64,000 nt of DNA from Clostridium sp. UBA4548 (GCF_002387895.1 NZ_DGLI01000014.1:62001-126000); one strand, 5' to 3'; positions 1 to 9,561 are shown, numbered from the stretch's first letter. Notes: generated by a model from the sequence alone, not told the origin. Made by a program: numbers and translations.

Positions 1-1929
1 ACTTCATTTTTAAAGTCTAGTGCTATAATGGAGGAAACTTTAAAAAGTGCAAATATGGAAGCAGTAGAACAAGTGCAGCAATCAATTTTATACTATAAAA
101 ACCAATATGATAATTCTGCCTTACAAATGAGCAAGGATAGTAACATTCAGCAGATTAAAGTAAATCCAAATAACATTGAACTGATGATGAAAACTTTTAA
201 GGCCTATTCAGAGTCTCATAAAGAGGTTGAAGCTATTTATTTGGGTACAACAGATAAGAAATTTTATAGATATCCAGAAAAGAAGATGGCTGATGATTAT
301 GATCCAACTGCTAGACCTTGGTATAAGCAGGCTGTTGAGAAGAATGCTGTAATATGGACAGAGCCTTACAAGGCAGCATCTTCAGGCAAGTTAGTAGTTT
401 CTGTGGGAATTCCCGTATATAACACTTTTAATAATGATGAGTTTTTAGGTGTGGTTGGAATTGATATAAGTCTAGAAGCTCTATCTAACAACATAAATGA
501 TATAAAGGTTGGAGAAAAGGGTTATGTAGTTCTTTTAGATAATAGCCTTAATGTTATGACGAATAAGAACCAAGAACTTATAGGCAAACCCTTTGAGCAG
601 AAAGATGTTGAAGAGGCTATAAAAAATAATCAAGAAGGCTATAAAGAATACGATTCACAGGAAGAGACTGGATTGGTTAGGAAAATTGCTACCTATAATA
701 AAGTTAAAGATTTAGGATGGACAATAATTGCAACTACATACACTGACGAGATAACTAGAGAAACAAGTAAAATGCTATATAATACTTTAGTAATAGGAAT
801 GATTTCACTTATTGCTGCTATGATTATTTCTGTAATGTTTGCCAGTAGAATAACTAAACCTATTAATTCTCTTTTATTATCTATAACTAAGATGAAAGAA
901 GGGGATTTTACAGCAAGATGTAATATAAAAAGTAAAGATGAGATAGGAGAGTTGGGGGAAGGTTTTAATAAAATGCTTGATGAAGTAAGCAACCTGATAT
1001 ATAAAATTCAGGATATATCAAAAAACTTAGGCACATCTGCAAGCAGTCTTGCAAGTGTAGCAGAAGAGACTTCCGCCTCAGCTCAAAGCGTAACCAATGC
1101 AGTTGAAGAGATTGCCATAGGAGCATCTCAAGAAGCTTTAGAAACTGAAAAGGTTGCAAATCTTACATTAACTCTATCGGAAAAACTTAACAATCTACAG
1201 TATAATACTAATGCTATGATGGATTCTACTGAAGATGTAATAAATATAAACAAGGATGCTGTACAAGTAGTAGAAGAGTTAATTGGAAATAATAAATTAA
1301 ATGAAGCTTCTATAAGCAATATCGAAGATGCAATAGTTGAGCTAAATGATAGAAGTAAGGAAATATCTAATATTATAAATACCATAGCTTCAATTGCTCA
1401 GCAAACGAATTTATTAGCATTAAATGCTTCAATTGAAGCTGCTAGAGCAGGAGAAGCTGGAAGAGGTTTTGCTGTGGTAGCTGAGGAAATTAGAAAACTT
1501 GCTGATGGCTCAAATAATGCAGCTAAAGAAATTAATAGTATAATAGTTGATATACAAAACCAAAGCAATAATACTGTAAGTAAAATGAAGGAAGTAAAAG
1601 AAATGTCAGAGGCACAAACCTTATCTGTAGACAAGGTTAATACTTCTTTCGAGTATATATATAAGTCTACAGAAACTATAGCAGATTCTATAAAGCAGCT
1701 AAGTGAATCTATTAATATGATTAATGAGGACAAGGAGTCTATAGTAGAATCTATGCAAAATATATCTGCAATAACAGAGCAAGCAGCAGCTTCTTCTGAA
1801 GAAGTAACAGCATCAATGCATGAACAGATCAGTGCAATACAAAATGTTTCTTTAACAGCAGAAGAACTTACAGGCACAGCAGAGCAATTAAATGCGGAAA
1901 TGGCTAAGTTTCAAGTTACAAAATCATAA
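1..1929 (+). CDS. Methyl-accepting chemotaxis protein, 5' end missing
   Basis: Membrane chemoreceptor that senses a ligand outside the cell and signals to the CheA kinase. The frame is open to the first base, so the true start lies upstream; 642 residues are visible. Order: extracellular dCache-like sensor (roughly residues 1-255, with the typical ARPWYKQAV and WTEPYKA stretches), one membrane helix (about 261-283), HAMP linker (284-335) and the cytoplasmic signalling domain. The hairpin tip QTNLLALNASIEAARAGE lies near residue 468. The missing first membrane helix must be upstream. The gene is followed by a terminator and appears to end its own transcript. The ligand is unknown, although dCache receptors often bind amino acids. 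The family call is very safe. Confidence 0.95.
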   Translation, partial: TSFLKSSAIMEETLKSANMEAVEQVQQSILYYKNQYDNSALQMSKDSNIQQIKVNPNNIELMMKTFKAYSESHKEVEAIYLGTTDKKFYRYPEKKMADDYDPTARPWYKQAVEKNAVIWTEPYKAASSGKLVVSVGIPVYNTFNNDEFLGVVGIDISLEALSNNINDIKVGEKGYVVLLDNSLNVMTNKNQELIGKPFEQKDVEEAIKNNQEGYKEYDSQEETGLVRKIATYNKVKDLGWTIIATTYTDEITRETSKMLYNTLVIGMISLIAAMIISVMFASRITKPINSLLLSITKMKEGDFTARCNIKSKDEIGELGEGFNKMLDEVSNLIYKIQDISKNLGTSASSLASVAEETSASAQSVTNAVEEIAIGASQEALETEKVANLTLTLSEKLNNLQYNTNAMMDSTEDVININKDAVQVVEELIGNNKLNEASISNIEDAIVELNDRSKEISNIINTIASIAQQTNLLALNASIEAARAGEAGRGFAVVAEEIRKLADGSNNAAKEINSIIVDIQNQSNNTVSKMKEVKEMSEAQTLSVDKVNTSFEYIYKSTETIADSIKQLSESINMINEDKESIVESMQNISAITEQAAASSEEVTASMHEQISAIQNVSLTAEELTGTAEQLNAEMAKFQVTKS

Positions 1930-1935
1930 AAGATA

Positions 1936-1977
1936 AAAAGAGTATGACTTTACTATACGTAAGTTATACTCTTTTTT
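1936..1977 (+). terminator. Intrinsic terminator after the chemoreceptor gene
   Basis: A 15-bp stem (arms 1936-1950 and 1961-1975, one G-U pair) with a 10-base loop runs into a T tract directly after the stop codon. Confidence 0.85.
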
Positions 1978-2274
1978 ACTAAATCTATAGATAAAGATTA
2001 TATTTTAGTAAAAAGGTTTTATTAAAGTGTAAATGAACACGTAAATAGACTTATTTAAAGTACAAAAAGAATTTATATATTCAAGTTGTATGTAATAAGA
2101 TATATAATAAGTAAATATATTGATTATATGTATTAAAATGCTAAAATTGAATAATAAGGGGAAAGTAAACTTTTGTATTTATATTAATAAGCTATTTCGT
2201 GGGAGTAATAATTTAATGCTGAAGTAGTTTTTTATAACTAAAAAAGTTATGTAAATTATACTGGGGGGATTGGG

Positions 2275-3198
2275 TTGAAAGCAATAGAGGTTAATAGTTT
2301 AGTAAAAAAGTATGGGAATATTACAGCAGTAGATGATATTTCTTTTTCAGTGGAAAAGGGTCATATTTGTGCAATACTGGGACCAAATGGTTCAGGAAAA
2401 ACTACTACAATAAAAAGTATTTGTAATTTGTTAATTCCAGATAAGGGTGAAATTAAGTTAGAGGGACAAGATAATAAAAAATCTATAAATAAAATATCAG
2501 CAATGTTTGAAGGTACTAGAAATCTTTATTGGAGATTAACTCCAAGAGAAAACTTACGTTATTTTGCAGGAATAAGAGGGGTAGGTGGAAAAGCTGTAGA
2601 AAAAAATATAGATGAGCTACTAGAAAAATTTAACCTTACAGCTAAGAAGGATGTGGTGGTTAATAATCTATCTAGAGGAATGCAGCAAAAAACTGCTATA
2701 GCTATGACCCTGATTTGTAACACAGATATTATTCTTTTGGACGAGCCAACCTTAGGGTTAGATATTGAAAGCTTTATGGATATAAAAGAAGTTTTAAGAG
2801 ATATAGCTAAAGATATGAATAAAACTGTACTCTTAAGTACCCATGATATGAGCTTAGTACAAGATGTTTGTACAGATGTAGTTGTTATTAACAAAGGAAA
2901 GCTGGTAGCACAAGATACCATGACAAACCTTTTAGAGATGTGTAGAAGTATGACCTACGAGTTTGTTTTAGTAGAGCCAATTTCACAGGAACGTAAGAAT
3001 TACTTACGTAATTTAGGGTATGAATTTTATTTTACCAATGATGATTCCCTTCTTGAAATAGATATATTCGATTCGAAGGAAATTTATAATATCATTGATG
3101 CTTTAAAGGCAAAGGAAATAATGGTAAAGGAAATAAAGCAAAAAGAAGTTAACTTTGAAAGAGTCTATTTAAATCTTATTAGCGGAGGTAAAAAATAA
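2275..3198 (+). CDS. ABC transporter ATP-binding protein (ABC-2 exporter type)
   Basis: ATPase subunit of an ABC exporter, 307 residues, acting on the cytoplasmic face. Walker A is GPNGSGKTT (about residues 39-47), the signature is LSRGMQQK (about 132-139) and Walker B is IILLDEP (about 152-158), followed by the STHD switch histidine. The start is TTG at 2275, six bases after a GGGGGG ribosome site. The stop codon overlaps the start of the permease (TAATG), so the two are translationally coupled. The C-terminal extension of about 90 residues is usual for the drug/lipid/polysaccharide ABC-2 ATPases. The substrate cannot be told from sequence. No regulator gene is adjacent. Confidence 0.92.
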   Translation: MKAIEVNSLVKKYGNITAVDDISFSVEKGHICAILGPNGSGKTTTIKSICNLLIPDKGEIKLEGQDNKKSINKISAMFEGTRNLYWRLTPRENLRYFAGIRGVGGKAVEKNIDELLEKFNLTAKKDVVVNNLSRGMQQKTAIAMTLICNTDIILLDEPTLGLDIESFMDIKEVLRDIAKDMNKTVLLSTHDMSLVQDVCTDVVVINKGKLVAQDTMTNLLEMCRSMTYEFVLVEPISQERKNYLRNLGYEFYFTNDDSLLEIDIFDSKEIYNIIDALKAKEIMVKEIKQKEVNFERVYLNLISGGKK

Positions 3199-3995
3199 TG
3201 AGGAAGTTATTTTATGTGTTTAAGGTATCTTTTGAAAAATCCGTAAAAGAGATGATGAGATATAAATTTAATACTCTGTCAGAAATAATGACCTTTTATG
3301 CCTTATTCATTGCTATGTTTTTTGGAATGAAGTTATTTGGTACAAGTATGAAGGTAGCACCCGTTGATTTAGGCCAGACCTTAGAGGGTTTTGTTATAGG
3401 GTACTTTTTATGGACTGTGATGGTATCGGCTTATTCAGATACTGCTTATGGAGTAATAAATGATGCTAGCAAGGGAACCTTAGAACAAATAAGTATGTCT
3501 AGTTTAGGACTACATAATATATTAGTGGTAAGAAGCCTTGCAAGCTTATTGGTGAATTTGATAATTTCCTTTATAGTGCTGTTTAGCATTATGGCAACCA
3601 CAAATTATTGGCTTAACATAGACCTACTTCCAATATTAATAGTAATATTTTTAGGAATCTTTAGTATGTTAGGAGTTTCCTTGGTCCTTGCAGGGTTAGC
3701 CCTTATATTTAAAAAGGTTCAGTCCTTATTGAATTTAGTACAATACTTCTTAATAAGTTTGGTTATGATAGGAACAGATGGGGCGGGATCAATATTATCA
3801 ATAGTGCTACCTTTTAGACCAACTATAGAAAAAGTTTATGCCATAACTCTTGGCAATGACAGTCTTACAGATATATCTTTGGGGGATTATGGATTAATAA
3901 TTGGGAACTCTCTTGTTTATTTCTTAATAGGAGTATTTATTTTTAATCAATGTACTAAAATAGCAAAGAAAAAGGGGTTATTAGGTCAATACTAA
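3198..3995 (+). CDS. ABC-2 type transporter permease
   Basis: Membrane partner of the preceding ATPase, 265 residues with about six hydrophobic helices, matching the ABC-2 membrane domain in length and layout. The charged N-terminus (MRKLFYVFKVSFEKSVKEMMRY) is typical of this family. It shares one base with the upstream stop codon and is followed by a strong terminator, so the two genes form a complete bicistronic operon. Likely roles are export of a drug, lipid or peptide; nothing in the sequence picks one. Function as a permease is safe, the substrate is unknown. Confidence 0.88.
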   Translation: MRKLFYVFKVSFEKSVKEMMRYKFNTLSEIMTFYALFIAMFFGMKLFGTSMKVAPVDLGQTLEGFVIGYFLWTVMVSAYSDTAYGVINDASKGTLEQISMSSLGLHNILVVRSLASLLVNLIISFIVLFSIMATTNYWLNIDLLPILIVIFLGIFSMLGVSLVLAGLALIFKKVQSLLNLVQYFLISLVMIGTDGAGSILSIVLPFRPTIEKVYAITLGNDSLTDISLGDYGLIIGNSLVYFLIGVFIFNQCTKIAKKKGLLGQY

Positions 3996-4026
3996 CTAAG
4001 GGTGAGAATAACAGCATAAAGTAGAG

Positions 4027-4063
4027 GGCTGTGTCAATTAATTACTTTGGCACAGCCTTGTTT
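4027..4063 (+). terminator. Intrinsic terminator of the ABC-2 operon
   Basis: An 11-bp stem (4027-4037 with 4047-4057, one wobble pair), a 9-base loop, then TTGTTT. Confidence 0.8.
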
Positions 4064-4088
4064 AGTGGGGCTATTAGCTTGGCGGTTC

Positions 4089-4532
4089 TTAGTTTTTATA
4101 CATTAAACCAGTTTCCACAGTTTCCAATTCTTTAACGAATTCCTTTTTAATAAAGCCTTTGAGATTAACAGTTTCATCACATATGATTTTAACTTCATAC
4201 CAAAGAGTATCAAAGCTTTCACAAAGATCTAAAATCTCTAGCTTAACACCGCTATGAACTATTCTTAGCACAGGGCTATTATATATTGGACTTAGGTATA
4301 ATGAGGTTCTATTAGTTATTTCGCCATGAAGATAATTTAGTGGGTGATAGAATATCTTTAAGTTGTCTACAGGCCTATTTAGAGTATTAACTTGAGCAGT
4401 TAAATCTTTGTTTTGTTTTGCTAATACTCTAAGTTTAAGTTGCTGAGTGTTCAGCTTTTGTATGTTTAAATAGTTAAAAACTCCAAGTCCTATACAAGCA
4501 AATATCAAAAGGTAAATAAAAAAAGTAGTCAA
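4089..4532 (-). CDS. Membrane-anchored protein with SH3-like C-terminal domain
   Basis: Unrecognised 147-residue protein. Residues about 3-23 form one membrane helix, followed by a short coiled coil (about 25-55, Gln/Leu/Asn-rich). The C-terminal domain (about 65-140) has the feel of a bacterial SH3-like fold: TSLYLSPIYNSPVLRIVHSG, then a Trp-Tyr-Glu-Val strand and a GFIKKEFV ending. This layout suits a surface protein tethered at the membrane with a wall-facing binding domain. The start is TTG, seven bases after GGAGG. Transcribed alone. The SH3-like assignment is inference from strand pattern, not a firm match. Confidence 0.6.
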   Translation of the reverse strand: MTTFFIYLLIFACIGLGVFNYLNIQKLNTQQLKLRVLAKQNKDLTAQVNTLNRPVDNLKIFYHPLNYLHGEITNRTSLYLSPIYNSPVLRIVHSGVKLEILDLCESFDTLWYEVKIICDETVNLKGFIKKEFVKELETVETGLMYKN

Positions 4533-4743
4533 GGTTCAACCTCCATAAAGTACTATTATTAATATACTATTCTTACACTGAGCAAATATTGAACAATTTT
4601 ATAAAGTAATATATAAATAATAAAAAGTTGGAGTTTGTTTGTATTAGGTTAAAAATTCTAAGGTAGAATATCTATGAGCAAAGCCTATTTCAAAGATATT
4701 ATTAATTTCTAAAAAACTAATAACTATTAGTAATCATATTAAT

Positions 4744-4773
4744 AAAAAGAAAAACACTCTAAAGTAGAGTGTT
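4744..4773 (-). terminator. Intrinsic terminator of the HAD phosphatase gene
   Basis: A stem of 9-10 bp centred on 4751-4773 overlaps the stop codon; read on the minus strand it runs into a T-rich tract. Confidence 0.8.
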
Positions 4774-5426
4774 TACACAGCTGAATTTATTTCATTGTAT
4801 TCATTAATAAATCTGTCTGCGAGAATTTTCATGTCTTCATGGGTATCCTTAGAATGCTCATCATATACTCCAACTACGGTCATTCCAGCAGCTTTAGCTC
4901 CCTTTATCGCAGGCAAGATATCTTCAAAAACTATACATTCCCTAGGATTAACCTTAAGTTTTTCAGCGGCTAAGAGATACACATCAGGAAAATCCTTACC
5001 CCTTGAAACTTCATCAGTTAAAGTAATAGAATCAAAGTATTCGTACACGCCATTAGCCTTTAAGCAAGCTTCTAGAAGCAAGGTATTGTTACTAGTAGCA
5101 AGAGCGATCTTTATTCCTTTGGCCTTAAGAACTTTTAAAAAAGATCTAACTCCGGGTTTTAGTTTAACACTAGTGGTATATTTATCAAAGGCCATTTCAT
5201 TCCAATGTTTTTTTATTTCTTCTGTGGTATAAGGTAAGTTGAAGATATTTTTAAAATATACTGCAACTTCATCAAAGCTTAAATGTGCGATATCGTGCTT
5301 TAACAAAGGGGACGCCTTTATGTTATGTTTAGCTAGGTACTCAAAATCAATTTGTTCCCAAACCCACATAGAATCTACAATTGTTCCATCCATATCAAAA
5401 ATTGCAGCTTTAATATTTTTCATCAT
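4773..5426 (-). CDS. HAD-family phosphatase (beta-phosphoglucomutase-like)
   Basis: Soluble 217-residue haloacid-dehalogenase superfamily hydrolase. The nucleophile motif DMDGTIVDS sits at residues 11-19, motif II is LATSNN near residue 110, and the motif III lysine and motif IV acidic pair (VFEDILPAIKGAKAAGM) lie around 165-185. The alpha-helical cap between motifs I and II fits the beta-phosphoglucomutase/sugar-phosphatase group. The start codon is the first of two ATGs behind GAGGTGAT. It stands alone between divergent promoters. Likely substrate is a small sugar phosphate or a damaged phosphometabolite; the family is promiscuous, so no name is given. Confidence 0.9.
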   Translation of the reverse strand: MMKNIKAAIFDMDGTIVDSMWVWEQIDFEYLAKHNIKASPLLKHDIAHLSFDEVAVYFKNIFNLPYTTEEIKKHWNEMAFDKYTTSVKLKPGVRSFLKVLKAKGIKIALATSNNTLLLEACLKANGVYEYFDSITLTDEVSRGKDFPDVYLLAAEKLKVNPRECIVFEDILPAIKGAKAAGMTVVGVYDEHSKDTHEDMKILADRFINEYNEINSAV

Positions 5427-5565
5427 AGTATCACCTCTGAGAGGTAGTATAACAGAAATATCCTATAAGTTAAAGATGAAATAATATCCTCATACATTTT
5501 TTACAAAATAATATCTTTATTATAATTGCGAATCTTGTAAAAATAATGAAAAAAATAGTATATTA

Positions 5566-5574
5566 TGGTATAAT
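5566..5574 (+). promoter_or_regulatory. Extended -10 promoter of the second chemoreceptor
   Basis: TGGTATAAT matches the extended -10 form TGnTATAAT and lies 34 bases ahead of the TTG start. No good -35 box is present, which is acceptable for an extended -10 promoter. Confidence 0.5.
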
Positions 5575-5607
5575 TGCTATGAATAAACAAAAAGGGGGGA
5601 ACTGCAT

Positions 5608-7152
5608 TTGCAGGATTTTGTTATGGAGAAGAAAGATTATTTAATAAAGAATGAATATGAAGTCAATAAGCAAGTAGCATTTATACTTTTTATTACTGCT
5701 TTTGTAATTATGCCAATCACTTTTGGGCTAATTTACTTTAGAGTATTTCCGATTGAGATGGAGGTAGCTAAAGTGCCATTGCTTGTAGCTTTTGGGGCAT
5801 TTAACATTAGTTTTATATTAAGCAAACTTAAGTTAAGCCACAAGCCTTGGTTTAAATATATTGCAATGCTTTGTTGCATTATAGGTGTGGCTGCAATTTA
5901 TAAACCCTTTAAATGGAATGCTTATATTGTATTATCATTCCCAATTATTTTATCCTCTTTATATTTTGATAAGAGATTTGTAAAGGTGACTTTTTTACTC
6001 TCAGTAATTGTTTATACTGGAGTAGATTACTTGGTTCAAGGCGATTTAATAAATAGTGGATTTTTCAAGGATAGAACTGTGATAAAGGCTTGGGTTGTTT
6101 CTTCAGCATCGAACTTTATCGGTTTCTTAGTTATTACCTATGCTACCTTAAAAATAGTCCATAGATCAAAAAATCTTATGGATGGACTTATTGGAGCAGA
6201 GGAACAGGGCATACTTCTTAATAAAATAACAAAGATTTTAGAAAAAGTTAAAAGTGTATCAGGAACTTTAAGTGAATCAGCAGATAGCTTAAAGATTATG
6301 GCTGAGGAAGCTACCATAGCTAATGAGGTTATAGCAGATAATGCGGGAAGGACTTCGATGACCTTTGAAAACACAATAAGTTACATTGAAAATGCAACTG
6401 TCACTATTGATAGTATTTCTAAGGATTTGAAGAATATAAGCACCGAATCAGAGCTTGCCAATGAAGAAGGGAAGAATGCTATAGAATCCTCTAAAATCAG
6501 TGTGAGAGAAATCCAAGGAACTGTAGAAGAAATGAAGAATATTCAAAAGGATTTTGAGGAAAGTAGACTTTTAATTAAAAGATTAGGAGAACGTTCAGCA
6601 GAGGTAAGTGAGATATCTCAAGTTATTAGTGATATTTCTAGTCAAACAAATCTACTTGCCCTTAATGCAGCAATAGAGGCTGCTAGAGCAGGGGAGATGG
6701 GGAAAGGTTTTGCAGTGGTAGCGGATGAGGTTAGAAACTTAGCAGAAAAGTCCTCAGAAGCAGCAAAGAGCATATCACAATTAATTGATCAGGTACTAGC
6801 TGATACCAATAAAGCCATAGAAGCTACAGAAAGTAATATCAGTAAAATGGACAAAGGCCTTGAAATGGTAAAAAGATCAGGAAAAATGTTTGAGGATACA
6901 GCGGAAGTTAGTGAGGAAGTTTATTTAAAACTAAACAATATAGCAACTTCAAACAAAAGAGTAAATGAGTATTCAACTACTATTGTTGAAATAATAAAAA
7001 ATATAGATGAATTATCAAAGGAAGGTACAGCTCAAATGCAAGAAATAACTGCTTCTGTAGAAGAACAAGTTGCAGCAATACAAACTGTTGCAGCTTCTGT
7101 AACTGAGGTAGATGGCATGGCTAATGAGTTACTTGTAGTAGTGCAAGAATAA
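5608..7152 (+). CDS. Methyl-accepting chemotaxis protein with multi-helix membrane input domain
   Basis: Chemoreceptor of 514 residues. Instead of an extracellular sensor it has about six hydrophobic helices in residues 20-185, joined directly to a cytoplasmic signalling domain (about 200-514) with no obvious HAMP. The tip QTNLLALNAAIEAARAGEMGKGFAVV and flanking methylation helices are intact. The TTG start at 5608 is preferred because the AAAGGGGGGA ribosome site sits eight bases before it; the ATG at 5623 would be more than 20 bases away. A receptor built this way probably senses something in or at the membrane, such as a gradient or membrane state. It is a single-gene unit ended by a strong terminator. 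Confidence 0.93.
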   Translation: MQDFVMEKKDYLIKNEYEVNKQVAFILFITAFVIMPITFGLIYFRVFPIEMEVAKVPLLVAFGAFNISFILSKLKLSHKPWFKYIAMLCCIIGVAAIYKPFKWNAYIVLSFPIILSSLYFDKRFVKVTFLLSVIVYTGVDYLVQGDLINSGFFKDRTVIKAWVVSSASNFIGFLVITYATLKIVHRSKNLMDGLIGAEEQGILLNKITKILEKVKSVSGTLSESADSLKIMAEEATIANEVIADNAGRTSMTFENTISYIENATVTIDSISKDLKNISTESELANEEGKNAIESSKISVREIQGTVEEMKNIQKDFEESRLLIKRLGERSAEVSEISQVISDISSQTNLLALNAAIEAARAGEMGKGFAVVADEVRNLAEKSSEAAKSISQLIDQVLADTNKAIEATESNISKMDKGLEMVKRSGKMFEDTAEVSEEVYLKLNNIATSNKRVNEYSTTIVEIIKNIDELSKEGTAQMQEITASVEEQVAAIQTVAASVTEVDGMANELLVVVQE

Positions 7153-7180
7153 ATTTCCATAAACAATCTTAAAGAGCAAA

Positions 7181-7230
7181 AAACCAATTACCACATTGAA
7201 ATGCTTAATAATGTGGTAATTGGTTTTTTA
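7181..7230 (+). terminator. Intrinsic terminator after the second chemoreceptor
   Basis: A perfect 17-bp stem (7181-7197 with 7210-7226) followed by a T run. Confidence 0.9.
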
Positions 7231-7311
7231 TTCATAAAATTACTAGGTTAAAGATATATTTTCAGTTATTACTGAAATAGTTCTTTGGCTAGGCTTATTA
7301 AAATTCTCCAG

Positions 7312-8670
7312 TTAAAAGTCTCTATGAAAAATTTCAGTTTTTGTATGATTTTTATAATCATCTATGGTAAAGATGCCTAATTTATCTAACATAGCATTCA
7401 TCACTGCACTATCATAAGCAACTTTTATAGCAGAGTTTTCTGCAAAATCATCTACTCGTTCCTTCCCTTTGTCTCTAGGAATTATTGCTTTTGGTCCACC
7501 GACACAGCCTCCAACACAGCCCATGCCTTCGATAAAGTTTCCAGTCATAATTCCTTTTTGAAGATTGTTTAGCATTTCCTTACATTCTTTAACTCCATTA
7601 CCCTGCACTGAGTTTACTAGTTCATACTTCTCAGGGAACATTCTTTCAACACACTCAGCAATGGCAATTGAAACTCCACCTGTACGAGCATAAAGCCTTC
7701 CACCACGAGAAGCATACTCAACAGATTCAGTTTCAGGAAGAGCAAAAGGAGAAATTTCTAAAGCATCAAAGATTTCCTTAAGCTCTGCAAAAGTTAGCAC
7801 AAAGTCAATATCTCCTAGGAGATCGGGCTCCTTGATTTCAGCCTTTTTAGCTACACAAGGACCTATGAATACAACTTTAACTGTAGGATTCAAATGCTTT
7901 AAAACCCTTCCGGCAGCAATCATTGGAGAAACTGATGGTGACACATGCTTAACTAAATCTTCATAAACTCTTTTAAGCATAGCTACCCACATAGGACAGC
8001 AACAGGAAGTTATCATGAAATCATCCTTTGTTTTAACATGGGCATCAAACTCTATAGCTTCCTTTAAAGTTAGCATATCAGCAAAAAAAGCTACTTCTAC
8101 CATATCTGTAAAGCCCATGGTTTTAAAGGCTGTTCTTAATTGATTAATAGTAACCTCATCACCAAATTGACCCATTATAGCAGGAGCCACTGCTGCAACC
8201 ACTGGGGCATTGCCTTGAAGCAAATTCACAAGAGGAATAAATTCAACTCTATCAAGGATACTACCTGTAGGACATCCCTCTACACAAAAACCACAGTCAG
8301 TACATTTTTCACTGCTAATATAGGTAGTATTTTCTACTTCATCAACTAAAATTGCATCAAAAGGGCAAGACTCCTGGCAACGAGTTTTTCCATCTTTATC
8401 TACTTTGCAGTCCATGCCACATTTTTTTACTTTATTTACTACTTTATGGTTAAGTTCATATACTCTTATAGCTTCTTTTAACTCTTCTATGTAATTATCA
8501 CTAAGACTTACCCCTACACCACAAAGACTAGAAATAACTGCAGCTAAATGTTGTTTATCTATATTTTCTTCTTGTAATAGTTCATTTACTTTTTCCTCAA
8601 ATCTACCATTATAATAAGCTTTTATAATGCATTGGAATAGTTCACTATATTGTTCTTTCACACATAACAC
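7312..8670 (-). CDS. [FeFe]-hydrogenase, group B-like
   Basis: Iron-only hydrogenase of 452 residues that would interconvert protons and H2 in the cytoplasm. Two Fe-S cluster motifs precede the catalytic domain: C84/C88/C98/C102 and CTDCGFCVEGCP (123-134). The three H-cluster loops are TSCCCPMW (221-228), PCVAKKAE (271-278) and EGMGCVGGCVGGP (381-393). The extra Cys in loop 1 and GMGC in place of MAC in loop 3 are features I associate with group B enzymes such as the third C. pasteurianum hydrogenase. There are no NuoE/F partners, so it is monomeric, with ferredoxin the likely electron partner. The start is uncertain: GTG at 8670 has a weak ribosome site and a second GTG lies three codons inside. 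Confidence 0.85.
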   Translation of the reverse strand: MLCVKEQYSELFQCIIKAYYNGRFEEKVNELLQEENIDKQHLAAVISSLCGVGVSLSDNYIEELKEAIRVYELNHKVVNKVKKCGMDCKVDKDGKTRCQESCPFDAILVDEVENTTYISSEKCTDCGFCVEGCPTGSILDRVEFIPLVNLLQGNAPVVAAVAPAIMGQFGDEVTINQLRTAFKTMGFTDMVEVAFFADMLTLKEAIEFDAHVKTKDDFMITSCCCPMWVAMLKRVYEDLVKHVSPSVSPMIAAGRVLKHLNPTVKVVFIGPCVAKKAEIKEPDLLGDIDFVLTFAELKEIFDALEISPFALPETESVEYASRGGRLYARTGGVSIAIAECVERMFPEKYELVNSVQGNGVKECKEMLNNLQKGIMTGNFIEGMGCVGGCVGGPKAIIPRDKGKERVDDFAENSAIKVAYDSAVMNAMLDKLGIFTIDDYKNHTKTEIFHRDF

Positions 8671-9049
8671 ATCCTAAAATAATTTATTTATTATAAGCAT
8701 GGCGTAGAACTGTAAAAGTTCTAAAAAAACATGACAAATAATTCTGAATTATTGTTAAATTATAACATCATTTATTTTACCAAAGCAAGAGTAGTTTTAT
8801 ACCTTTAAAAAATGAACAAGTTCATTTTATTCAATGACTTTAGAAGTAGATTTGACTTATACCAAAAGTTTAATTTCTGGCACAAGAATTCAACCTGAAG
8901 AGGATGGGACAATTACCCTTTCCAAACCTTGTTAAACACTTCAATAGGAATTTTGTTAATTTGTACAGAAGAGGAAATTATGTGCATAACTTAAGACGTG
9001 AAAATAATATACATATATAAAAACATATTTATAAGGGGGGAGACTACAA
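8671..9049. other. Divergent intergenic region between hydrogenase and membrane protein
   Basis: About 380 bases hold the promoters of two diverging genes. The clear elements are the palindrome at 8811-8826 and a GGGGGG ribosome site for the rightward gene. A 33-codon ATG frame at 8834-8935 has no ribosome site and is not called as a gene. Confidence 0.5.
8811..8826. promoter_or_regulatory. Palindrome AATGAACAAGTTCATT, copy 1
   Basis: A perfect 7-2-7 inverted repeat, one base longer on each side here. The identical 16 bases recur at 63513-63528 before purR, which suggests one transcription factor; TetR-type operators often look like this. The regulator is unknown. Confidence 0.5.
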
Positions 9050-9463
9050 TTGATAACTTTAGGAAAGTTTTGGGGAATAATCTGCATTATACTTAGTTGT
9101 ACTTGCTTTTTAAAGTTCATAGTTCATATATTTTATTATAGGGTTATAAGAGGCTTATCTAAAAGAGGAAATAGAAAACTAATTGATAATACCAAAAGAT
9201 TTATGAAAGTTCTAGAAAAAAATCATGGGCTCTGTGGCATTGGTGCACTCTTAGCAGGGATAATTCATGTTTTTATAATGTATAGTAATGTGGGTTTTAG
9301 CTTTAGTGGATTCTTGGCAGCAATAGCTCTATCATTTGTTATATTTCTAGGTATAATAAACAAATTTTCTTATAAAAATAAGAAAAGTAATTTTACTCAA
9401 TATCATGTAATAGGAGCTATAGCAGCAATAATTTTTATATTGCTACATATTAATCTTAACTAG
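9050..9463 (+). CDS. Four-helix membrane protein with paired histidines (possible b-type haem protein)
   Basis: Unnamed 137-residue membrane protein with about four helices. The notable feature is two pairs of histidines, each 14 residues apart within one helix: H59/H73 and H119/H133. An H-x13-H pair in each of two helices is how cytochrome b-type four-helix bundles hold two haems across a membrane, so a dihaem electron carrier is a reasonable inference. Gly residues beside the histidines (HGLCG, HVIGA) fit haem packing. The TTG start lies nine bases after AAGGGGGG. It is divergent from the hydrogenase gene, which may hint at a redox link but proves nothing. No Pfam family is recognised with certainty. 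Confidence 0.6.
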   Translation: MITLGKFWGIICIILSCTCFLKFIVHIFYYRVIRGLSKRGNRKLIDNTKRFMKVLEKNHGLCGIGALLAGIIHVFIMYSNVGFSFSGFLAAIALSFVIFLGIINKFSYKNKKSNFTQYHVIGAIAAIIFILLHINLN

Positions 9464-9561
9464 GCAACTCCTTAATTAATCAGTATATTAAGCTGTTAGG
9501 AGAATTATGAGGAATAGTATAGAAAAATAAAACTAGATATGTTCCTATTGAATATTAATAT

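Noticed and set aside
5623..7152. ATG at 5623 as start of the second chemoreceptor
   Set aside because: It is more than 20 bases from the ribosome site, whereas the TTG at 5608 is eight bases from it.
8834..8935. 33-codon ATG frame between the hydrogenase and the membrane protein genes
   Set aside because: No ribosome binding site, it overlaps probable promoter DNA, and no recognisable motif; kept as intergenic.
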